64,000 bases of DNA. Source: Cryphonectria parasitica EP155. Lineage: Eukaryota; Ascomycota; Sordariomycetes; Diaporthales; Cryphonectriaceae. The translations under genes and the position numbers were made by a program. The notes under the pieces are model-generated. The model ran no database searches. It had not been told where the DNA came from and saw only the letters and a program-made list of their open reading frames with translations. Numbering within the stretch: the stretch's first letter is position 1; each line of letters begins with the position of its first letter. The stretch lies in NCBI RefSeq assembly GCF_011745365.1, contig NW_024468909.1, positions 2,790,001 through 2,854,000 of the forward strand, written 5' to 3'. Shown here piece after piece: positions 55,082-64,000 of this stretch.

Positions 55082-57000
55082 GACAATACAAAGAAGAGGC
55101 TACGCGCACCATTGTGTCATCTGTGCGTTGTGTTGTCTCCTCTTCCTAGTAGGATTTCTTTCAGCTGCTGCCCCTAGAGCACACCTGTCCTATCCTGTTG
55201 TGAGATCTACGGGACAGACCGCTTCCGAACCGTATCTGGTCACGTCACGAGCTGAGAAGCTAAGAGCTAAGAGAGGCGAAAAGGCATGCCTGCCTGACAC
55301 GAGCTGTTACGGAAGGTGAACTAGGATACATTCCTTAACCGGCACCCGAGGAAGCGGCGCAATGTACAGAGCAGCAGCAACAGGGTCTCATCGCTTATCA
55401 CGATCCCGTTTCAACCGTCCCCCCCCGCCCACCCTCCTTTCAGGGCCGCATGGGACGGGAAGAAAGAGCGGTGCCCAATAGCACCATACTCAGCCTCAAA
55501 GCATCAGCACCAAAAGCATCAGCACCAGTATCTATCAAAGATTAGCAGCAGCAGCAGCAGCAGCATCAGCACCAAGCTCCAACTCGAGATTAGAGCAACC
55601 ATTTCTAAGCCAAAAATCCCCCCCCCCCCACCTCTTCTTATGCCTTCCTGCATGACCAGATTGGCCCGGACCACCCGCCCAATCTCGGGGCCTGCAGCTG
55701 GACTGTCGAATCGTTTTACCTCTTGTGGGCGTCCAGAGCGAGACCAACGTGCGCAGTGTCACAACAGAAAACCGCTATCCTCGGTTCGTGATGTTGCCAG
55801 CAGCGCCCCCCCCCCCCACCTCCCTCCTTGTCCTTTCTCTTCTACTACTCCTGCGCAAAGATCTTGGAAGAAGGCTCGCCACTGCGAGTAACCGTTGATT
55901 TTCTCGTCTCCCCCTGCTCCCGAGGCGGTGGTGCAGCTGGTCATTGTAGGACCTGTAGTCAAAATGAGCTCCACACACTGTATTGTCTGTTAAAAATAGC
56001 TAATTGAATAGATAATCAGGAGGCCTCCATGGCGGCAACAGGGACTTTATTAATACCTCTTCTCAAACCAAGAAGAAAGAAGAAAAAAAGAAACCAGAGA
56101 GACACTGCCACCACTTCTTGTTTTAACCCTGGGTACCCGACCGGGAGGGGGGCATGAAATAATCTCCCCTTGATTCCTCAACCCATCCCTTCGCCGACCG
56201 ATCCCAGCGCGCGCTATGTGTGTTTTGCCCCTACCCCAAATCAATAACTACTTCCTACTACTATAGTAGGCACTCGTGCCGCTACTTCCAGAACGTTGAG
56301 CCCACCCGCGGTAGCCTCCGTACCTGACAGGGGCCAAACACGCATGTTCATTGGCTGATAGAAAGGCAAGCGAAGGGGGATGGGTTGCGACTTCCACGGC
56401 CACTACGCACCTCCAACCTTGGACCCTTGTAGGAAGTAAGCTCCCTGGTCCTGAGTACCCACCATAGTATGTACCCCTGCTCGTTTGTCGTTTCTTCATT
56501 CTTCCTGCTGTTCTCCCCCTCCCCACGTTTCCCACCCCTCATGCTCCACAATACTATGGCATTATGCACGTCCTATTAGTATGGCTTTCTTCTTACCAAT
56601 AGGCACATACTATGTGTACCACCGGTGTGATTCTCTCTGTGCAGCCCTTCTTTCCAATCGATCGACCAAGACTTTCTGCTTTGATCATGTCTATTCTTGC
56701 TATTCTCCATCTCCCCAGGTTTCGTATCAGGCAGATTCGCCACTGCGCCTGATGCCTCGAGCTCCCACCCCACCCAAGAAGAGGAGGAGGGAGGGAGGGG
56801 AAGGGAGAAAAGAAGATCTTCTGAGGCGCTTACGAGGACACAGCCTGCATCCCTCGCCAAGCTTTCCTCGCCTCGAATCTACATTAGCACCCGGCTTTCT
56901 CTGCACGCCCCTGTTTCGGCGCCTGGGGAGCTTTCTGCTGGCCTATCATGTATGGATGTGCCTCTTTTCTCTCTCTTTTGTGGTCTGATTCACAGCCTAC

Positions 57001-57032
57001 GTGTGTGTGTGTGTGTGTGTCTGTGTGTGTGT
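57001..57032 (+). repeat. GT microsatellite
   Basis: Alternating GT run with one C interruption, non-coding. Confidence 0.9.
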
Positions 57033-58613
57033 TTTCTGGCTTATCTGAATTCAACACGCTCACTCAACTCCTCATGCTGCCAGCGCTACCAATAGCACGC
57101 GGCGGATGGGCCCACCCCTCGCCTGGCACGTGCCTTTGGGCATGCTCCTCGCATGACTGCAGAGTGGGGAGCCGAGGGGGGTTGGGTAGGGTTGCCGTTG
57201 TGGCCTATCCTATGCCGAGGAAGATCCTGTGTTTTTGTAGGTCGTGCACCCATTGGTGTTGAGACTTTTGGCCGTCATGCAGTATTCCAAACTACCTATC
57301 TGACCAGAGCTTGCCCCGTCTCGGCGGGCCTCCAGGTAGCCGCCTGAAGCCGAAGGACTGAGCAGACACTGGCATTGCAAAGGGGAATACTGAACATATA
57401 GACCAGATGAGCAGAGTACAAGCAGCAGAGCCACGCAGTGCTGTGCGGGAAAGGCAAGAAAACAAGCGAAACTCGAGAGCTGACGCCAACCGCCCCCCCC
57501 CCCCTCATCTCTCCTCTCCCTCTCTCCGTCGTGTTCTAGCCGAGAACCGCGTGCCATCTGATGATCCTCGTGTGGGGTGTCCGGGAAAGAAAGAGAAAAG
57601 GAAGGGGGAAAAGGTGTCGAGGCGGGGCTAATTCCGACCACTCATGGCGGACAACCGCACAGATGCGTCGCGACCACAGCGTTGCCGCAAGTGGCCTAGC
57701 ATGCATCGCTCAGCCTCAATCCTACCCGACCCAATCGACTCCAATGCGTTTAAGCCCGCAAATTTTGTCAAAGCTGCCCGCCGCGGCATCCCACAAGGAA
57801 AGGAAAGAGGGGGGGGGGTGCTTCCTTGAGGGGAGAGAGGAGAGAGCACACACAGGTATCGTGATACTATCTATGTATAGGAATAGTCGCTGCCCCCGTG
57901 ACAAAAACCCCTTCCCACACACCCCCTTCCCCAAATCGAAAAAAAAAATAAAATCATCCCAAGACCTCGTATACCCGCTCAAATTTTGTGTCGCCAGATC
58001 ACAAGCTCTCCCCTCATCTTTTTCTCCCGACATTTATCAATAGCTGCTCAACCGCCGACAGAGCAAGAAGGATGGTGCATTAGTCCCCTCGCGCTTCCTC
58101 GCGAGTAGATCCCTCCCACAGTACCCACACAAGTCCACCTTCGACAGGACAGACTAGTATTCCACCTATATGAGCCGTGCTTATGATCATGAGGCTCTAA
58201 AAGCAGAGCCTACCGATGGGTTTGCTTATCAGGTCTTTGTGCCGCTGCACCAGTAGCAATAGCAATAGCAACAGCCACAGCAACAGCAACAGTAAATCAG
58301 CCCTAGAATACCCCCCACGATGGGAAAATGCGTTACTGGTACGTAAGGAGGGGGAGGGGAGAGCGAGAGAGAATGAGGATGGCTTCTCGATGGTACTCGG
58401 CCGGTTCGATTGGTCATTCGGACCACTCGGGCATGCGAAAGCTTTCTCCTTACCCGAGGCAACCATCCTTTCCCCCACCGCCGTGGGTGAGGAGAACGTG
58501 CTCAACGGTTAGCAAAGCTCCACAGGCATGCAGAAACACAAGAACCGAGGCGCAGACGAGGGCGAATAGGCGGACTTGGCTTGTATCGGCAGCAGAACAA
58601 AAGCACCGCACCG

Positions 58614-58653
58614 CACAGCACAGCACAGCACAGCACAGCACAGCACAGCACAG
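58614..58653 (+). repeat. CACAG pentanucleotide array, eight units
   Basis: Eight perfect tandem CACAG units, preceded by two degenerate CACCG units and followed by CACGG. Non-coding minisatellite-like array. Confidence 0.95.
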
Positions 58654-60825
58654 CACGGCGGTGTGCGGTGAAGAATTAGAGTACATAAGTGTATACAGTA
58701 CAGGGAGGCACACACACGCACACACACACGAGACAGGGTTAGACAAGGGCTGCCAAAGGACGAATGCATCCGCCCGGCCGCTGATGAGACCCAATCCTGT
58801 ACTGTCATGTCTTTGTCCCGTCCTCTACTATCCTTGTATTTGTTTTTCTCGTCAAATGGTCAAGTGACGACCAAGAGGCCGGCAACACCCACCGCCAAGT
58901 TGAGGGGCGGGAGAGAGAGATAGAGAGAAGGCCAGCTCGCCGCCCTACACCCCGGTTTCCGCCAGGGATCTGTTTTTCAGCCGCTTACGGCGGAGCTGGA
59001 GCTGCTTGAGCCGCAACGCGACGTCTTGTTTCTCGGGGGGGAGGTGGTATCCAATCTTTTTCTTTTCTTTCTCTTTTGGCTTTGACTTATCTGGATGACT
59101 GCTTGCTCTGACCTACCTTCTGGTTGTGTGTATGTCGTGAAGCTGGTCTAGATTAAAATGATGAAACCCCCCCCCCCCCCAAGGTCTTCTTGATGCGGTG
59201 CCTGAAAAAGAACGAGAAGAGGTGAAGGAAGTGGGCGGGGGAGAAACGTAATAGTAACAAATGGTGCTATGGACTAGTTGTGCAACGATCAAGGAAGCAA
59301 TGGGACGGATCCAACGGCTTCAAGATATTCGCTCATATGGATGTACCGGCTCGCAAGTCGCCTCCGTGCTTCCCCCCCCCCCCCCCTCTTTTTTTTCTTT
59401 CTTTCTCTCTTCTCACTCTCTTCCTTTCGTGAATTGACCGCGGGGTTAATCTTTATTACCTCTGTAGTGCTCGTTTCCGTCATGGCAGTGGATGGTGATC
59501 GGAGACTGTCTTTTTTTCTTCTTCTCCTGGGATTTAGTAGGGAAAACCCAAGTGTGGTGTTTGCATAAAGCATAAAGTTACATGGATGTACATTTTTAGT
59601 ACAAATGGCAAAGCAAGGCAACCGAGAACAACGAAACAACAAAGAGTCCACGCATTAAATACGTTTCTACGACGCAAGGATAGCAAGTAGAGGCCAGAAG
59701 AAAAAAAGAAGAAAAAAGATGATGTGAGAAAACATATATGCAATTAGTTCAATGCTTTTTCATTCTCAATAGAATCAAGACTGTACTACATGTAATGCAA
59801 GGAGACAGAACCTCCCTCGACTCCCATGAGAACGACATACGGGCGGATAAGCCAACATCCCTTTCCCTTTTTTCCCCAGTATGCCATGGATGCCAAATAG
59901 ACAACCTCCCATGCCCTCACCCTGCAAAGACACAACTAGAATTGCAATAATCAGGTTACAAAGAAAAAGAAAAAGAGGGAAGAAATAAATTCAGTGCTCA
60001 TTATTGACTTTTTCTTCTTCTTTGTTTTCTTCTGCCCTTCTGAGATGTGATCTTGGTGTCTGAATGCAGCCTGCCCAGGTTGGTGGAGTAGCAAGACTTG
60101 TTTCCTTCTTTTTCTTCTTCTTTTGCATCCATGTTTCTGTACGCACGCAAGCCTAGCTGCGGCATGAGGCGATTCGAGGATGCAATGTTACTGGGCTCCC
60201 AAAACCACCTCTCTCTATCTCGCAGGGACCTCCTCAGCATCAACAGGGTTTTTTTCTTTTCCTTTTCCTTGTCGAAAGAGTAAAGAATTCAAGACTCGGG
60301 AACGACAATTACGCCAACAATTTTGGCCGCCATTCCGTAGTGGCCTATTCTGTTCCCTTGATCCAGATGAGAGATAGAGAGATGACGGGTTTCGTATCCG
60401 ACAAAGAGAAGAGAGAGGTGGGGGACAAGAGAAGAAGAGGGACCACGGCTCAGGATGCTGAAGGCAGGCCCCGCCGTGCAGATTGTGTACATGGACAGGA
60501 TACTACCGCCCAGTGAAGAGTCAAACATCCACCTTCTTGAGCTTTTTTTCTTCCCCCAGCGGTCCTCGGCACATACACACAAGCCGTCATCCTATCTTGC
60601 CAGCCAGCATGCCTCCTGATCTTCCTCAGCTATCGCCATCGAACATAAACACCCCCCCCCCCCCCTCTCCTTCAAAGCTGCTTCAAAGCTGCTCGCTAGA
60701 TGTTGACGGGTCCTGTCGTCTGGCAATCAGAGAGGGAGAAAAGAAGAGGAGAAAAAGAAGAAGAAGGAAGAGAATGAGGGTTTGTTCTCCTTGCTTTCTC
60801 TCATTTCTTTCCCTTCTCTCTTCCA

Positions 60826-62293
60826 TTAACCCCACCGCGACCGTTCCCTCTCGGCTTCAAGCCTCTTCATCCGTGCCTCCTCATTTCCATCATCTTGTAC
60901 CAGTGCATCCCCGCCGCGTCTTTTTCTCTTGCCTGCTCTCCCACCATCGAGCCCGTCGTCGGTGCGCCGCTTCATGACCCCACCGCCCATTCCCGCGAGC
61001 CGCTGTGTCTCTTTGAGTAGCCTCTCGCGGTTCCTCGCCTCACGCTCCGCCGCGTGTGGGTCTTTTGAGGTGGGCCCGCTGCTCGCTGGGGCCTGTGACA
61101 TCCGCCGGTCCGCGGCGGGACCCTTGGGTGGTGGCAGGCTTCTGGACGAAGATGGAGGGGCAGGCTTGCTGGTGGTCATGGCGGTAGCGGTGCTGTTATT
61201 GTTGTTGTTGTTGTTGAAGATGGAAAAGTTCTTGGAGATGCCACCTCGCGGCCCTGTGGGTGGGTTGAAGTCCTTGACCTCTGTTGGTGTAGCTGTCATG
61301 GACGAGGGCTCCGTCGGCGTGGGCGGCTCCGCGGTGCTGTGCTTGCTGCGGTGCCTCTCACGGTCTCGTTCTCGGTCTCGGTCGCGGCCACGCTCACGGT
61401 CGTGTTCTCGGTCTCGGTCACGCCTTCGATCCCGGTCTTTGCCCTCCCGATCCCTATCGCGGTCAGACCGGTCCGAGCGCTCGTGCTCGCGATCACGATC
61501 TCGGTGTCTCGATCTTCGCTTGGAATCACGGTCATCCTCGGCGTCTCGATCACGGTCGCGGTCTCGCTCGCGGTCTCTATCACGGTCTCTGTCCCGGTCT
61601 CTGTCTCGCTCGCGCCGCTTCTCCGAGTCGCGATCCTTACGTCGGCTTGACTTGCGCGACCCAGCAGGCGACGCAGATCTCGATCGGCCACCGCCATACT
61701 TGTCATCTCTCGACTGCTGCTGCTCGTCGTCGTCGTCGTTGTTGTTATTATCGTCGTCGTGATACTTCTTGCTGCTGCGATGATGGCGGTGCCGCCGGTC
61801 CTTGTCGTAGTCGCCGCGCTCCTCGGCATCCTCGACCGAGCGGCGGTGGTGGCTCCTACGCTTCCGGTCCCTGCGCTCTCGGCTGTGGCTCTGCGACCTC
61901 GACTGAACAGTGGACTCCTCGCGGTCCCTAGTACGACGGTCACGGTCCCTGTCACGGTGGTATCGATCCCGCTCGGCTGGACTGCGACTGCTGGTCTGGT
62001 CACGCTCACGACCACGGTGGTCGGGTTCGACTGCGGCCCCTCTGCGCTTAGCCGTGCTGCTTGCGACGGAATCACTCCTGGACCTACGACGATTGCGGTC
62101 ATCATCCACCGGTGGCGTGGCCATGCTGCCATTTGCACTCAAGACACCTGGGCTCTGGACCCTATTCGCCTCGCTACCAGGAATCTGGTAGCCTCGCGCC
62201 CGGAGGGTCTTAAGACTAGTGTTCGGCAGGCCGTTGCGCATGGCCTTGGGGCCCTTTGGTGCATTGAGGGGCACGTCGGGCACAGGGGAGGAA

Positions 62294-62333
<40 letters not shown>

Positions 62334-64000
62334 GTGGCATGCCTCCGAAGCTGCCTCCTCGTTGATGATAGTTGCCCAACATGGGGGGTCCATTGAACCT
62401 CATACGCGCATCTCCTGGATTTGGGCCCATGCCAGACGCATCATCTGACTGCACTGTCTCGATTGCGGAAAGTTGTTGTTGCTGACCAGGACCATCTGCT
62501 GCATCTTGTCCATCTGGGGTGCTGGTGGTGATGGTTCCCTCAGCCTTGACGCTGTCGGCCACGTTCTGGCCATCTCCAGTCTTCTCTGCATCTTGCTGGT
62601 GTTCGCCGCCTTCCTCGCTCGTCTGAGGACGAAGTGTGCGACCAAATTCGTCCACATTCTTGCCCACCTCGGCTTCAGCAGATGGAGATGTGGATGATAC
62701 GTTCTGGACGGGTTGGGAGGCATGGGAGGGGCCCTGGGCCATCATGTTGGAACCGTATTGCTGCTGCTGGTGGTTCATGTGGTTGTTCTGGCCCTGGTAG
62801 TTGCCTTGCTGTCCGTATCCATAACTGCCGCCGCGGCCAAAGTTGTTGCCGTAACCACCAGCACTACCACGGCCTCGGCCGCGGCCGCGAAAGTAGCCTC
62901 CTCTGCCGCGGAAGTCATTGTACTGGTTGTGAGGGCCAAAATTACCTTGATTGTATCCTGTGTGGTAGCCAGAGTTAAAAGTTCCATAATCACCGTTACC
63001 CATGCCAGAAGCATTTGGATGATTGTAATTATTCTGGCCGTTATTCCATGATTGTGGTCCGCTCCAGTTCTCTTCGGTGCCAACACCACCACTGAACCCT
63101 CCCATGCCGCCGTTCATCATGCTCATGTCCATGCCTGGCGCACCGAAGCCACTGTTCATCTGGTACATGTTCATCATCGAGGGGTCCATGTTCATGCCGG
63201 GCATGCCTGCCACACAAAGAAACGAGAGAGAAAAACAGTCAGCGTTTGAACTTGTATCATGATAATGATGGTGGTGATGATGAATTGTTGTGGTGATGAT
63301 GAATTGTTGTGCTGATGATCAGGGACGAGTTAGATGTTGAAGTAGATGGATGGTTGAACTCACCCATCATAGGGAAACCGAAACCATTGGGCGCCATCCC
63401 GTTCTGCATGGCCATCATCATCTGCATCTGGTTCATCTGGCCAAAATCACCTCCACCCAGGTTCATGTTGGGAAACTGTCCGTTCATGCCGTTGAAACCG
63501 AATGCATTTGGAAAGGCAGCAGCAGGCTTCTGCTGGTCGTCCACATTTTCGATCTCGCCGCCCTCGTTCGACTCCCCTGGAGCTGCTGCCTCGGCACTGT
63601 CCCTCTCTTCGTTCTGCTCACCGCGGACTTCGAGCTGCTGCTGCTCTTCGCCCTCGGCTTCTCCCGCGCCCTGTTCGCCAGCCAGTGCAGTCTGCTTCCC
63701 AGGTTAGAATCCTAGAATGGCACATGAGACAGTCTACATAGAACACATACCTCGTCCTCAGCAGGTGGTGGCGGTAAGGTCTCCTGGTCCTCCGTCGCCG
63801 CAGCAGTGGCCGCGTCCTGTCCAGCAGAGGGACCATATTGTTGCAACTCAGTTGCCTGTCCGTCGCCCTGTGCAGACACATCGTCCGCAGGAGCTGCCTG
63901 CCGTACAGCAGACACATTTTCGGGAGGTGCAGGGATAGCACTAGGTCGGGCATCAATAGGTGTGATGGGGGTTATAGGCGTGACGTCCTTGGCTTGTGAG
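60826..64000 (-). CDS. Arg/Asp-rich, glycine-rich nuclear protein (5' end outside window)
   Basis: Exons within the window are 64000-63751, 63691-63364 and 63206-60826; the first enters from beyond the edge. Introns are 59 nt (GTATGT donor, TTCTAAC branch point, acceptor GCAG at 63692 or AAG three bases earlier) and 157 nt (GTGAGT..GCAG). At least 985 residues are encoded. The order is: an acidic Gln/Pro-rich start, Met/Gly/Asn-rich segments (NQMQMMMAMQNGMAPN), RGG-type repeats (RGRGGYFRGRGRGRG), 13 consecutive Ala, a long Arg-Asp/Arg-Ser dipeptide region (RDRDRDRDRDRDRERDRD), and a basic C-terminus ending MKRLEAERERSRW. Short conserved-looking blocks are NVDEFGRTLRPQ and NAPKGPKAMRNGLPN. RD/RS and RGG regions are typical of nuclear-speckle and pre-mRNA processing proteins; no catalytic or RRM domain is seen, so the exact role is unknown. 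Confidence 0.85.

Larger units (their letters stand above)
51303..60825. other. 9.5-kb region without a recognisable gene, upstream of the C2H2 factor
   Basis: I read both strands here and found no conserved protein block, no credible multi-exon gene, no tRNA and no 5S rRNA. Many frames are 60-190 codons but all are low-complexity (Pro/Ser/Leu runs from pyrimidine tracts, or their complements). It contains many simple repeats and runs of 9-13 C or G (near 53757, 55620, 55806, 57493, 59167, 59376 and 60650). There are also short palindromes (53660-53680, 56258-56269). Since the C2H2 gene points left, this is its upstream region; long 5' leaders or non-coding RNAs would fit but are not shown by sequence. 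Confidence 0.5.

Noticed and set aside
51432..60825. Many 60-190-codon frames in the large intergenic region
   Set aside because: All are Pro/Ser/Leu or Arg/Gly low-complexity products of pyrimidine or purine tracts; none has splice-linked, protein-like blocks.
60929..61762. 277-codon SR-rich frame on the plus strand (SRSRSRSRPRSRS)
   Set aside because: Looks like an RS protein but is the exact complement of the Arg/Asp repeat of the minus-strand gene, whose flanking exons and introns are coherent.
1..64000. CRISPR arrays, bacterial-type operons, tRNA or 5S rRNA genes
   Set aside because: I saw no regularly spaced repeats, no ribosome-binding sites and no A-box/B-box pair or 5S core; tandem arrays present are simple microsatellites. 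A tRNAscan run would be decisive for tRNAs.

Overview
This is 64 kb of nuclear DNA from a filamentous ascomycete, most likely a Sordariomycete. I infer this from short 5'-GT..AG-3' introns (about 54-160 nt) with CTAAC/CTGAC-type branch points, GC-rich third codon positions, polyQ/polyG runs inside otherwise conserved proteins, T-rich and C-rich intergenic tracts, a Fot1/pogo transposon, and fungal-specific genes (PalB-type calpain, NRDE-2, Vts1, Ant1). There are no operons. I reconstructed 16 intact or window-truncated protein genes with exon coordinates, plus one defective transposon and one weak gene remnant. Every complete splice model gives a total length divisible by three.

Layout. 1-1215 (+): 3' end of a coiled-coil, polyQ, proline-rich protein. 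2170-4416 (+): secreted type-B carboxylesterase. 4713-5534: possible decayed gene. 5833-8036: Fot1/pogo DNA transposon with matching 42-bp inverted repeats and a TA duplication, its transposase broken by two stop codons. 8996-12310 (-): NRDE-2. 14078-17199 (+): ClC chloride/proton exchanger. 17568-19708 (-): cryptochrome/(6-4) photolyase. 20450-22508 (-): acyl-CoA ligase. 23628-25297 (-): intracellular GH1 beta-glucosidase. 28287-29242 (-): GFA/CENP-V-like protein. 29810-30910 (-): MDR-type reductase. 31887-35357 (-): TFIIIC TPR subunit (Tfc4). 36463-38474 (-): Vts1/Smaug SAM-domain RNA-binding protein. 41979-42492 (-): ribosomal protein L29 in four tiny exons. 43004-44294 (-): peroxisomal ATP carrier Ant1. 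45688-48668 (+): PalB/Rim13 calpain-like protease. 49782-51302 (-): C2H2 zinc-finger factor. 51303-60825: 9.5 kb with no convincing gene, full of simple repeats and homopolymer runs. 60826->64000 (-): Arg/Asp-rich nuclear protein, 5' end outside the window.

How the genes relate. They are mostly unrelated housekeeping functions. Several concern RNA or nuclear biology (NRDE-2, Tfc4, Vts1, RPL29, the RD-rich protein). Ant1 (peroxisomal ATP import) and the acyl-CoA ligase could both serve fatty-acid activation, but they are 20 kb apart and nothing shows co-regulation. PalB belongs to the ambient-pH signalling pathway.

The most unusual observations are: two probable GC-AG introns with the same GCATGT donor; an 84-nt stop-free, frame-preserving intron that sits between the Cys pair and the His pair of the last zinc finger of the C2H2 factor; telomere-like ACCCTAACCC boxes in several intergenic regions; recurrent TACTATAGTA-like palindromes; and the Trp-to-stop lesions in the transposase. 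I did not see a clearly new multi-gene system.
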